Shown here: positions 51,326 through 62,281 of the stretch, piece by piece
Layout of the letters: every line of letters begins with the position of its first letter
Position numbering within the stretch: the first letter of the stretch is position 1
Origin: Marinobacter sp. 2_MG-2023
Lineage (GTDB): Bacteria > Pseudomonadota > Gammaproteobacteria > Pseudomonadales > Oleiphilaceae
Direction of reading: 5' to 3'
NCBI RefSeq assembly: GCF_030546935.1
Contig: NZ_JAUOPH010000003.1
Span: 124,001 to 188,000 of the forward strand
Length of the DNA stretch: 64,000 nucleotides
The notes under the pieces: generated by a model
Told to the model about the DNA's origin: nothing
What the model saw: only the letters and a program-made list of their open reading frames with translations
Database searches by the model: none
Translations under genes and position numbers: made by a program

Positions 51326-52114
51326 ATGCATCCGGCTCTATGGGTTAGTAAGACGGGTCTCAGTGCCCAGGACACCAACATGTCCACCATCTCCAACAAC
51401 CTGGCCAACGTAAACACCACGGGCTTCAAGCGGGATCGGGCGGTATTTCAGGATCTGCTGTATCAGATCAACCGGCAACCGGGCGGTTTGAACACTCAGA
51501 ACTCCGAGCTGCCCTCGGGCTTGCAGTTAGGTACAGGTGTGCGGGTAGTCGGAACGGCAAAGCAATTCAGCCAGGGCAACCTCCAGATTACTGAACAGCC
51601 TCTTGATGTAGCCGTTAATGGCCGTGGTTTTCTGCAGATCGAGCTTCCGGATGGTCAGACAGCCTACACGCGAGATGGTCAGTTCCAGCTCAATGCCGAC
51701 GGCGATGTGGTTACACCGGATGGTTACCCACTCCAGCCGAACATTAACGTGCCGGAAAACGCTACAACCGTAACGATCGGCAAAGACGGTACGGTCTCCG
51801 CGATCACTGATGACCAGGCGGCGCCAGTCAATCTGGGCCAGATCACTCTGGTGAACTTTATCAATCCCCAGGGTCTGCAGGCGATAGGTAACAACCTGTT
51901 CAAGGAAACCAATTCCAGTGGCGACCCTGCTGAGGGCGAGCCGGGTCTGGCCGGGCTGGGTACGCTGGAGCAGGGCATGGTGGAGTCATCCAACGTGGAA
52001 GTGGTTGAAGAGCTGGTGAATATGATTACTACCCAGCGTGCTTATGAGATGAACTCTAAGGTCGTCTCCACCACAGACCAGATGCTCCAGTTTATTACCA
52101 ACAACATTGGTTAA
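51326..52114 (+). CDS. flgG: Flagellar distal rod protein FlgG
   Basis: 262 residues, the standard length. Motifs 'SKTGLSAQDTNMSTISNNLA', 'DRAVFQDLLYQI', 'VAVNGRGFLQIELPDG' and C-terminal 'EELVNMITTQRAYEMNSKVV'. Distal rod, linking to the hook. AAGGAG lies nine bases before the ATG. Confidence 0.97.
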   Translation: MHPALWVSKTGLSAQDTNMSTISNNLANVNTTGFKRDRAVFQDLLYQINRQPGGLNTQNSELPSGLQLGTGVRVVGTAKQFSQGNLQITEQPLDVAVNGRGFLQIELPDGQTAYTRDGQFQLNADGDVVTPDGYPLQPNINVPENATTVTIGKDGTVSAITDDQAAPVNLGQITLVNFINPQGLQAIGNNLFKETNSSGDPAEGEPGLAGLGTLEQGMVESSNVEVVEELVNMITTQRAYEMNSKVVSTTDQMLQFITNNIG

Positions 52115-52174
52115 TGCTTTGCCATGGCATGTTTTTGAAATGTCAGGCGCGCGAAAGAAGTGAGGAGTGAACTC

Positions 52175-52876
52175 ATGAAACCGACTACATCAACCTGGTT
52201 AACCGGGCGGGCAGGGACTTTTCTGCTGGTCTGGATGCTGATTCTACTGCAGGGGTGTACCGCCATGAGCCGGCCGCGAGCTGTGCCGGATGATCCCGCT
52301 TATGCGCCGGTTCGAGCCCAGGCAATGATGCAGCGTGACCCGGAATCCGGAGCCATATACCAGAGCTCCCGCAACTACAATTTTTATGGGGACACGGTTG
52401 CACTGAATATTGGTGACGTGCTGACGGTCACACTTGACGAGTCCACCCGTGCAAGCAAGAACGCAGAATCCAGCATCACGAAAGACAACGAAATCACCTT
52501 GCCAGAGCCTACAGTGCTGGGAAAAAGCAATTTTGGCGTTGCTACTTCTATAACGAACGAGCGGGACTTTAGCGGCAAAGCGGAAGCTGACCAGAGCAAC
52601 AGCCTTGCGGGCAGCATTACCGTCACGGTTACAGATGTTTTGCCAAACGGCGTACTGAAAATTCGTGGCGAGAAATGGTTGTCGTTGACCAATGGCGATG
52701 AATACGTTCGGTTGACAGGTCTTGTTCGGCCACAGGATATCGACCCAGGCAACATTGTGGCTTCCAATCGTATTGCGGATGCCCGAATTGCTTATGGTGG
52801 TACCGGTGATTTCGATCAGGCAAACCAGATGGGCTGGCTGGCCCGATTCTTTAATAGCGAGTGGTGGCCTCTGTGA
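52175..52876 (+). CDS. flgH: Flagellar L-ring lipoprotein FlgH
   Basis: 233 residues from ATG 52175 (GAGGAGTGA upstream). Signal peptide with lipobox 'LILLQGC' (Cys about residue 28). The mature part has '[20 protein letters not shown]' and '[20 protein letters not shown]' typical of FlgH. It forms the outer-membrane L-ring. Its stop overlaps the flgI start (TGATG arrangement). Confidence 0.96.
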   Translation: MKPTTSTWLTGRAGTFLLVWMLILLQGCTAMSRPRAVPDDPAYAPVRAQAMMQRDPESGAIYQSSRNYNFYGDTVALNIGDVLTVTLDESTRASKNAESSITKDNEITLPEPTVLGKSNFGVATSITNERDFSGKAEADQSNSLAGSITVTVTDVLPNGVLKIRGEKWLSLTNGDEYVRLTGLVRPQDIDPGNIVASNRIADARIAYGGTGDFDQANQMGWLARFFNSEWWPL

Positions 52877-53970
52877 TGATACGTCGATGCGTAGTTCTTT
52901 CGCTGATGCTTGCGGTAATGGCGGCGCCAGTGTTGGCCGATCGCCTGAAGGATCTGGCGCGAATCAAAGGCGTGCGCAACAACCAGCTCGTGGGTTATGG
53001 GCTGGTTGTGGGGCTGGATGGTACGGGTGACAAGGCGCCCTTCACTAATCAGACATTTCGCAACATGATGAACCAGTTCGGTATCACCCTGCCGGACGGG
53101 GTGAACCCGAATCTTGCCAATGTAGCGGCCGTAACTGTGAGCGCGACTCTGCCGCCGTTCGCCAAAGCGGGCCAGGAAATAGATATCACGGTTTCGTCCA
53201 TTGGTAACTCGGATAGTCTGCGAGGCGGTACTCTGCTTATGGCACCTCTTAAAGGTGCTGATGGCAACGTTTATGCGATGGCCCAGGGCAGTCTTGTTGT
53301 CGGCGGGTTTGGTGCTGAAGGGCTGGACGGCTCGCGTATCACCGTAAATGTTCCCAGCGTTGGCCGCATACCAAACGGTGCCACGATTGAACGTGAAATC
53401 GCCTCTCCTTTTACTCGTGGCGACACCATCACTTTTAACCTGATGCGCCCCGATTTCACAACGGCTCGCCGAGTGGTGGAAGTGGTCAATGAGAATCTGG
53501 GCCCCGATATGGCCTATGCCCACGATGCGACATCGATTTCTGTGCGCGCGCCCCGTGACCCTTCGCAGCGTGTGAGCTTTCTTTCCATTCTGGAAAACCT
53601 TGAAGTGGATCCTGCGGAAGATGCTGCAAAAGTCGTTATCAATAGCCGTACGGGCACCATTGTAGTTGGGCAGAATGTTCAGGTGAGCCCAGCGGCTGTT
53701 ACTCACGGCAATCTCACAGTGACTATCCAGGAAAACCCGGAAGTGCAGCAGCCCAATCCATTTGCTCTTGGTAACACTGAGGTTGTGCAGGATAGCCAGA
53801 TTGCTATTACCGAAGACCCGGCTCGCATGTTCAAGTTCGGACCGGCGGTTACGCTGAACGACATTGTTCAGGCTGTGAATCAGGTAGGTGCCGCGCCCGG
53901 CGACGTTATGGCGGTACTGGAAGCCCTGAAGCAGGCAGGCGCATTGCGCGCCGAGCTTATTGTTATCTAG
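52876..53970 (+). CDS. flgI: Flagellar P-ring protein FlgI
   Basis: 364 residues from ATG 52876. Cleavable signal ('[14 protein letters not shown]'), then the FlgI signature '[20 protein letters not shown]' and '[15 protein letters not shown]'. The C-terminal '[20 protein letters not shown]' motif is intact. It forms the periplasmic P-ring around the rod. It overlaps flgH by one base and is followed by flgJ after 5 bp. Confidence 0.97.
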   Translation: MIRRCVVLSLMLAVMAAPVLADRLKDLARIKGVRNNQLVGYGLVVGLDGTGDKAPFTNQTFRNMMNQFGITLPDGVNPNLANVAAVTVSATLPPFAKAGQEIDITVSSIGNSDSLRGGTLLMAPLKGADGNVYAMAQGSLVVGGFGAEGLDGSRITVNVPSVGRIPNGATIEREIASPFTRGDTITFNLMRPDFTTARRVVEVVNENLGPDMAYAHDATSISVRAPRDPSQRVSFLSILENLEVDPAEDAAKVVINSRTGTIVVGQNVQVSPAAVTHGNLTVTIQENPEVQQPNPFALGNTEVVQDSQIAITEDPARMFKFGPAVTLNDIVQAVNQVGAAPGDVMAVLEALKQAGALRAELIVI

Positions 53971-53975
53971 GTGAC

Positions 53976-54962
53976 ATGATGCAGGATTATCAGCTTCAAC
54001 AGGCCAGGGTATACACGGATTTCAGCGGGCTGAATGCACTGAAAAACGGTGCCCGTGATGATAAACAGGCGGCGCTTGAGGAAGTGGCACGTCAGTTTGA
54101 AAGTATCTTTCTGTCTGAAATGCTGAAGTCCATGCGCAAAGCAGGAGATGTGCTTGCTGAGGGTAACTACCTCAACAGCAGCCAGTCGGAATTCTACCGC
54201 GACATGTTCGACAGCCAGATGAGCCTTACCATGTCGGGCGGGCAGGGCACCGGGCTTGCTGATGCTCTGGTGCGGCAGTTGGGGAAAGACATTCCCGGAA
54301 TCGATAAAGAGGGAGCGCTTCTCGCATCTCACAAAACTGCACTGGCGGATTATGAACGTAGCATACCGCCACTGTCGCCCCGCCTTCCTGAGCGAGTTGA
54401 AGAAGTCTCAGAGGTTGAGGTCGATAAAAACCCGGCGGCGTCTCCTGAGGCACAAAAAATGCCGGAGCAGTTCGATTCTCCTGAGCACTTTGTGCGCACG
54501 CTTTTGCCTGTTGCAGAAAGTATCTCTGCGGATACAGGTATTGATCCCAAATTGATGGTGGCCCAGGCAGCTCTGGAAACAGGCTGGGGTAAGCACATGA
54601 TCCGGGGCGATGGCAGCCAGCACAGTTATAACCTTTTCGGTATCAAGGCTGACAGTCGGTGGGAGGGTGATGCGGTAACCATCACCACCACCGAGTTCCG
54701 TGAGGGTGTTCCAATGAAAGAGCGCGCGGATTTCCGGGCTTACCCGGATTATGAATCCAGCTTCCGGGACTATGTGTCATTCCTCGAGTCGAATCCCCGG
54801 TATCGGGATGTGCTCGCAAGTGCCGATCAGCCAGAAGTTTTCGCGAGGAAGTTGCAGGAAGCTGGATATGCCACTGATCCGCAGTACGGTGAGAAAATCA
54901 ATCGGATTATGAACCGCGATTCGTTGATGACTCTTTCAATGAGCAATGGGGCCGGGGAGTAA
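53976..54962 (+). CDS. flgJ: Rod-binding protein / peptidoglycan hydrolase FlgJ
   Basis: 328 residues, two domains. The N-terminal rod-capping part (about 10-110) has 'VARQFESIFLSEMLKSMRKA'. The C-terminal glucosaminidase domain (about 165-325) has 'GIDPKLMVAQAALETGWGKH' with the catalytic Glu and 'YESSFRDYVSFLESNPRYRD'. It opens peptidoglycan for rod growth. The start could be either of two adjacent ATG codons at 53976 or 53979. Confidence 0.96.
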   Translation: MMQDYQLQQARVYTDFSGLNALKNGARDDKQAALEEVARQFESIFLSEMLKSMRKAGDVLAEGNYLNSSQSEFYRDMFDSQMSLTMSGGQGTGLADALVRQLGKDIPGIDKEGALLASHKTALADYERSIPPLSPRLPERVEEVSEVEVDKNPAASPEAQKMPEQFDSPEHFVRTLLPVAESISADTGIDPKLMVAQAALETGWGKHMIRGDGSQHSYNLFGIKADSRWEGDAVTITTTEFREGVPMKERADFRAYPDYESSFRDYVSFLESNPRYRDVLASADQPEVFARKLQEAGYATDPQYGEKINRIMNRDSLMTLSMSNGAGE

Positions 54963-54967
54963 TTATT

Positions 54968-57022
54968 ATGGCGGGACTGCTAGGTATTGGCCTGACCGGT
55001 ATCCTCGGGCATCAGAGCGCTTTGAATACCACAGGCAACAACATCACCAACGCGAATACGCCTGGTTACAGCCGGCAGGAAGTGGTGTTCGAAACCCAGC
55101 AAGGGCAGCGCACTGGTGCCGGAACCATTGGTTCAGGCGTCAGCGTTGTGGATATTCGCAGGCTGGCGGATGAGTTTCTTGTGCAGCAGGTGCGTGAAGA
55201 CAGCACGCTGACGGGTGAGCAGCAAACACTGAATTCCGAGTTGAGCCGGCTCGACAACTTGCTGGGTGGTGAAACTACGGGCCTGAATAATGCCCTGAAT
55301 AACTTCTTTGCAAGTCTGCAAAACGCCGCGGAGGATCCCACCTCGCTACCGCAGCGACAGCTGGTATTGAGTGAAGCGCAACAGGTAGTTAACCGTTTCC
55401 AGGCCCTTAGCCAGGAATTCATTCAGCAGCGGGAGTCTGTGAAGACTCAGATGCAGCAGGGTGTTGAAGATGCCAACGCTCTGCTGAACAGCATTGCAGA
55501 CCTTAATCTGGCGATTTCTGAATCTCCGGGGCTGGCCCAGGGCCAGATGCCGAATGAGTTGTTGGATCAGCGGGATGAAAAATTGCGCCAGCTCTCTGAG
55601 CTGGTGAGCATAAAAGTGACTGAAGCCGAGGGTAGCCAGGTAAACGTTTCCCTCTCCAATGGCCTTTCCCTTGTAGTTGGAAATAATGCGGCACAGATGG
55701 GCACCCGGAGCAGCTCGGAAGATCCGACGCGTCTGGAGTTTACGCTCTCCAATGGTGGTCGCACCCTTAACATAGATGAACAGATCTCCGGCGGTAAGCT
55801 CGGTGGGCTGAAACGTTTCGAAAGCGAAGCGCTGAAGCCGGCGTTTGATGAGTTGGGGCGGATCGCGATTGGCGTTGCTGCCAGCATGAATCACCAACAC
55901 GAAATCGGTATGGATCTTGAGGGTGATCTGGGTGGTTTGTTTTTTAACGACGTTAACGACCTGGCAGTTCAGCGAAGCCGTGTTGTGGCGAATGCAGACA
56001 ACCAGTTGCCAAATGATGGGCAGTTGGCGGTAGAAATTACCGACAGCAGCAAACTACCGGCCGGAAGCTGGACGCTGCAGTTCAGCGGCGACGGGCGTAA
56101 TTTTGAGCTTATCGACGAGGCGTCCGGGGAAATTGTTAATCAGGGCCGGTTGCCGGATCCCGTTCAGTCCGAAATTACCATGCCGGGTTTCAATATCCGG
56201 GTAGAGGGTGGAAGCTTCAACGCTGGCGACAAGTACCTGATTCAGCCCAGCCGTAACGCAGCAGAATCAATGGGGCTGCAGGTTGATCGGGAAGAAGATC
56301 TGGCGTTTGCCAGCCCTATTCGCGCCACTACCGGCGATCAAAATGTGGGAACGGGACAGATCGATCAGGGCACTATGCTGGATGTGCGCAGCCCGTTTAC
56401 CGGCTCACTGTTGCCGGGGTTTCAGACGGCGGGTGATTTAGCGAATGGGCCTTTAACTATCTCTTTTGAGGCGGGCGGTTCTACGGGCATGATGTACGTC
56501 GTAAAGGGCCCTGAGGCAGTTGCTGGGGATCCTTCTTCCGCACCTGTTATTGGTTCGCCAAAAGAGTACACCGGCGGCAATATCAATTTGGTTTTCAGTA
56601 GTGACCCTGCTGCGGGTGATGATTACCAGGGCTACCAGTTCAAGTTAACAGGCCAGCCGGCAATAGGCGACACCTTCGAGATTAACTACAACAGCAATGG
56701 TGTCTCGGATAACCGGAATGCCGAACTAATGGCTGCGCTGGGCACCGCAAATACACTCAACGGCAATAGCCAGAGCTTCACGGAAGGATACGCGGGCCTT
56801 GTTGAGGATATCGGCGTTAAAACTCGCCAGAGCCAGTTTGATCTGGAAGCTGGTAATACCCTGCTGGAGCAGTCGTCTGCCCAGCGGGAGTCGGTCTCGG
56901 GGGTAAACCTCGATGAGGAAGCCGGCAAACTGATTCAGTACCAGGCTGCTTATAACGCCTCAGCGCAGGTGATTTCGGTGGCCCAGGATTTGTTCGATAC
57001 GCTGTTGCAGACGTTCCGGTAA
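54968..57022 (+). CDS. flgK: Hook-filament junction protein FlgK (HAP1)
   Basis: 684 residues, longer than the enterobacterial 547. N-terminal 'NTTGNNITNANTPGYSRQEV' and C-terminal 'EEAGKLIQYQAAYNASAQVI' axial signatures are present. It joins the hook to the filament with FlgL. The central part (about 330-560) is an extended, variable domain. Six bases separate it from flgJ. Confidence 0.96.
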   Translation: MAGLLGIGLTGILGHQSALNTTGNNITNANTPGYSRQEVVFETQQGQRTGAGTIGSGVSVVDIRRLADEFLVQQVREDSTLTGEQQTLNSELSRLDNLLGGETTGLNNALNNFFASLQNAAEDPTSLPQRQLVLSEAQQVVNRFQALSQEFIQQRESVKTQMQQGVEDANALLNSIADLNLAISESPGLAQGQMPNELLDQRDEKLRQLSELVSIKVTEAEGSQVNVSLSNGLSLVVGNNAAQMGTRSSSEDPTRLEFTLSNGGRTLNIDEQISGGKLGGLKRFESEALKPAFDELGRIAIGVAASMNHQHEIGMDLEGDLGGLFFNDVNDLAVQRSRVVANADNQLPNDGQLAVEITDSSKLPAGSWTLQFSGDGRNFELIDEASGEIVNQGRLPDPVQSEITMPGFNIRVEGGSFNAGDKYLIQPSRNAAESMGLQVDREEDLAFASPIRATTGDQNVGTGQIDQGTMLDVRSPFTGSLLPGFQTAGDLANGPLTISFEAGGSTGMMYVVKGPEAVAGDPSSAPVIGSPKEYTGGNINLVFSSDPAAGDDYQGYQFKLTGQPAIGDTFEINYNSNGVSDNRNAELMAALGTANTLNGNSQSFTEGYAGLVEDIGVKTRQSQFDLEAGNTLLEQSSAQRESVSGVNLDEEAGKLIQYQAAYNASAQVISVAQDLFDTLLQTFR

Positions 57023-57041
57023 CAGATAGAGGTGATGTGAC

Positions 57042-58262
57042 ATGATCAGGATTTCATCACAACAAGTGTTCTCAAGCGGTATTAACCGGTTGCAGGAGCT
57101 AAACAGTAATCTGAATAGCACCCAGCAGCAGATATCCACGGGTAAGCGGGTTAATAAGCCCTCGGATGACCCGGTGGCTGCGGCCCGCATTCTGAAGCTT
57201 GACCAGGAGCTATCCCGGGTTAGCACTTATGAGCGCAACGTGGATCTGGCCGACAACCGTCTCAGCCAGGAGGAGAACGCTCTGGAAAGCTCCATAGATA
57301 TACTCCAGAGAATTCGTGAACTTACTGTCCAGGCAGGCAATGGGTCTCTGTCCGCGAATGATCGCCAGTCCATTTCCTCGGAAATTGAAGAAAGGCTGGG
57401 GCAGTTGGCCAATATTGGCAACACCCGGGATGCCTCTGGTGAATATATTTTCAGCGGGTTTCAGGGCTCTGTGCAGGCTTTTCAGCAGAACGAGGAAGGG
57501 AGTTACGTCTATCAGGGTGACGAGGGCCAGCGCGTTCTTGAAATCGATGATGGCGTTACCGTCCCGATCAGTGACAATGGCAAGGGTATTTTCGTGAATA
57601 TCCCGGCCGCTGCAACCGGAGAATACACCACTAATGTTTCAGGTGGATTTATATCTGGAGTGTCAGTTGTCAATGAGGCTGACCTTAACGCAGCCTTCAG
57701 CGGTGGCTTTCCCGGCGATATTGCGCTCACAGTCGACGCTGCCGGTATTATTCAGGCCCAGGATAGCCAAGGTAATGCACTTGCCGTTACCCCTGCTACT
57801 TATGAAAGTGGTGAACCCTTCGTAGTTGCCGGGGTTGAGGCCACTATTGCCGATATAACGCCGGGCGCAGGGGACTCCTTCACGCTGAAGCCCAACGAGC
57901 GGCAATCGGTATTCGGTACCATCGAAAACCTTATTGCGGGGCTAGAGTCCATCGATAAAGGCACGCCAGAGGGCCTTGCCGAATATGATGACCTTATCGC
58001 TCAGTCGCTGGTAAATCTCGATAATGCCCAGGAGAGCATTCTCCTCAAGCAGACTGAGTTGGGCGGGCGCATGAATGCGGTTGAATCCACCAGGAACTTC
58101 CTGGCAGATTCGTCGGTGTATACCAATGAAATCCGCTCCCAGCTACAGGATGTGGATTACGCGGAAGCGATCAGCAATCTCAGTTTTCAGAGCTTTGTGT
58201 TGCAGGCTGCGCAGCAATCCTTTGCCCAGGTTTCCCAGTTGTCGTTATTCGACCGACTGTAA
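57042..58262 (+). CDS. flgL: Hook-filament junction protein FlgL (HAP3)
   Basis: 406 residues. Flagellin-like N-terminal region 'LNSTQQQISTGKRVNKPSDD' (about 23-42) and C-terminal 'YAEAISNLSFQSFVLQAAQQ' (about 370-389). Last gene of the flagellar rod-hook-junction cluster; the filament genes are not in the window. Confidence 0.95.
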   Translation: MIRISSQQVFSSGINRLQELNSNLNSTQQQISTGKRVNKPSDDPVAAARILKLDQELSRVSTYERNVDLADNRLSQEENALESSIDILQRIRELTVQAGNGSLSANDRQSISSEIEERLGQLANIGNTRDASGEYIFSGFQGSVQAFQQNEEGSYVYQGDEGQRVLEIDDGVTVPISDNGKGIFVNIPAAATGEYTTNVSGGFISGVSVVNEADLNAAFSGGFPGDIALTVDAAGIIQAQDSQGNALAVTPATYESGEPFVVAGVEATIADITPGAGDSFTLKPNERQSVFGTIENLIAGLESIDKGTPEGLAEYDDLIAQSLVNLDNAQESILLKQTELGGRMNAVESTRNFLADSSVYTNEIRSQLQDVDYAEAISNLSFQSFVLQAAQQSFAQVSQLSLFDRL

Positions 58263-58344
58263 ATGTGAGGGGCCGTGAAAAAACTCGCGTCTCAGCGTGT
58301 TGCTTTCACGATCAGGCTCAGTATAATCTCCCCCTCTCTTCGAT

Positions 58345-58431
58345 GGCGGCGTGGTGAAATTGGTAGACACGACGGATTCAAAATCCGTTTCCTTAACCGG
58401 AGTGGCGGTTCGAGTCCGCCCGCCGCTACCA
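58345..58431 (+). tRNA. tRNA-Leu (anticodon CAA)
   Basis: A full cloverleaf can be drawn: acceptor GGCGGCG with CGCCGCT (first pair G-U), D-arm GTG/CAC, anticodon stem ACGGA/TCCGT with loop TTCAAAA (anticodon CAA), long class II variable arm, T-arm GGCGG-TTCGAGT-CCGCC, and an encoded CCA end (58429-58431). Confidence 0.97.
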
Positions 58432-58467
58432 AAACTTGATTTGAGATCAGTTTCCTAGAGAAAAATT

Positions 58468-58493
58468 AAACCAGCTTCCAGGCTGGTTTTTTT
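58468..58493 (+). terminator. Terminator after tRNA-Leu
   Basis: AAACCAGC and GCTGGTTT form the stem, with a T run after it, about 37 bp past the tRNA end. Confidence 0.9.
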
Positions 58494-58689
58494 GTGTCTG
58501 TTCGGTTTCTTCGATAATTGTCCGAAGCAACAGATGAGATGTCTGGCTATTTTTTCGGGTGCTCACCATAGCTCTGAACTACAATGATTGTCGGAACAGC
58601 GTGTCATTAATACAGCAAGGGTGGCCAAAGAAACGGCTGTCTATGGGCTACAGGGAATTAAGAGGGCAAGTATGAAGGGATCTACAATA

Positions 58690-59316
58690 ATGAAATATAT
58701 CTGCTTTTTTTTCGCAGCAATTTTGGCCGGGTGCGCCAGCTCCGGCACAAAGGTCGAGCGCATTGATGCGGTTGCGGAAGTAGATAAAAACTACAGCCGT
58801 GTTCTGGTATTCGCTGTAACGCAAAAAGAGCACAATCGGTCGGCTATTGAAACCGAGCTTGTGGCGGAACTGAACAAGCATGAATTCGAAGCTAGTCGCT
58901 TCGAAATGCAGAACTCAGAGATCCCCTGGGGTGACCCGACCCGATTACAGAACCTGATTGCTGAGGATGCAAGAAGCGGCGAATACGATGGTGTACTGGT
59001 GGTTTCTCTGATCAGCAAGCATCGCGAATCCCGATATGTTCCGGAGCAGGTTATTCACCAGCCTGTTGTTACATCTGTTGGGCCACTGGCATCAACCACT
59101 TATATGGAAACTACAGTAGTGCCAGCAGATTATGAAGAAACCATAAGCTATGCGTTGAAATCGACGTTGTTCGACACGGACTCTGCCAAGCCCGTCTGGC
59201 AGCTGTATTCCAGTACAGTTGATCCGAAAAGCATAGACGTTGCCGCCAAAGATTTCGGAAAGGTGATAGTTAAAGCACTTCGAAAAACCTTGCCCCATGC
59301 AAAGAAGGGTAACTAA
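58690..59316 (+). CDS. Putative lipoprotein, unknown function
   Basis: 208 residues from ATG 58690 (AGGGATC upstream; an in-frame ATG at 58672 is also possible). Signal peptide with lipobox 'AAILAGC' (Cys about 16). The mature protein has alternating strands and helices ('SRVLVFAVTQKEHNRSAIET', 'EYDGVLVVSLISKHRESRYV'), resembling small periplasmic lipoproteins of unknown role. It is the only gene between tRNA-Leu and a nearby copy of the tRNA 3' end, so it may be on a small inserted segment. Confidence 0.75.
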   Translation: MKYICFFFAAILAGCASSGTKVERIDAVAEVDKNYSRVLVFAVTQKEHNRSAIETELVAELNKHEFEASRFEMQNSEIPWGDPTRLQNLIAEDARSGEYDGVLVVSLISKHRESRYVPEQVIHQPVVTSVGPLASTTYMETTVVPADYEETISYALKSTLFDTDSAKPVWQLYSSTVDPKSIDVAAKDFGKVIVKALRKTLPHAKKGN

Positions 59317-59412
59317 GGCCGTGTCGACCTAACGGTTTGATTGTGCCTTGGCGCGCACTGCCAAGGGCGGTGTGGTTGTAACCGAGCTGGTGCGCATGCC
59401 ATACTACGCCGC

Positions 59413-59455
59413 TTTCGTAAGTGGTTGAGTTTAATTAAATCAGTCACTTACGAAA
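59413..59455. repeat. Perfect 11 bp inverted repeat with inner palindrome
   Basis: TTTCGTAAGTG (59413-59423) and CACTTACGAAA (59445-59455) flank a loop that itself contains the palindrome TTTAATTAAA. It lies between the lipoprotein gene and the tRNA-end copy. Confidence 0.7.
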
Positions 59456-59486
59456 ATTAACCAGCAGCGGCCCGGATCTTGAATTG

Positions 59487-59500
59487 GCCCGCCGCTACCA
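59487..59500 (+). repeat. Copy of the tRNA-Leu 3' end (att-like)
   Basis: GCCCGCCGCTACCA is identical to the last 14 bases of tRNA-Leu (58418-58431), in the same orientation, 1.07 kb downstream. Confidence 0.7.
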
Positions 59501-59541
59501 TATTCAAGTCGCATAGTGCGACGTCGTGAACAGTCCGGTCC

Positions 59542-61790
<2,249 letters not shown>

Positions 61791-61820
61791 CTATTTTTGC
61801 TTAATCAACGGAGAGTTTTA

Positions 61821-62186
61821 ATGAAATCAGTCAAGTTGTTTTTAGCCGGCCTAATGGCAATGATGCCCGCACTTGCGATGGCTCAGGAAGCGGGTCCTGC
61901 TGGTGGCATGGGTGTTATGGGCCAGGTGATCTTCTTCGCCGGCTTTATTCTGATTTTCTACTTCCTGATCTGGCGCCCGCAATCCAAGCGCGCTAAAGAG
62001 CACAAAACACTGATGTCCGGCCTTAACAAGGGTGACGAAGTGGTTACATCCGGCGGCATTGCCGGAAAAATCACGAAAGTAACCGACGATTTCATCATTG
62101 TTGAAATTGCTGACAATGTTGAGATCAAGGTACAGAAAGTCGCTGTTGCCGCTGCATTGCCGAAAGGTACGCTCAAAGATATCTGA
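61821..62186 (+). CDS. yajC: Preprotein translocase subunit YajC
   Basis: 121 residues from ATG 61821 (CGGAGAG upstream). One membrane helix (about 32-53, 'VIFFAGFILIFYFLIWRPQS') followed by the YajC motif 'KGDEVVTSGGIAGKITKV'. It forms the SecDF-YajC complex with the adjacent secD. The N-terminal hydrophobic stretch ending 'LAMAQ' may be a signal. Confidence 0.96.
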   Translation: MKSVKLFLAGLMAMMPALAMAQEAGPAGGMGVMGQVIFFAGFILIFYFLIWRPQSKRAKEHKTLMSGLNKGDEVVTSGGIAGKITKVTDDFIIVEIADNVEIKVQKVAVAAALPKGTLKDI

Positions 62187-62281
62187 GCAAGGTCTCTCAG
62201 GGCCGGCCTTGATACCCGCCGGCCTGAACCTTCCTGGCTGAAACACCAAGGCTGGCTTCAGGGCCGGCTACAAGGGATCCC

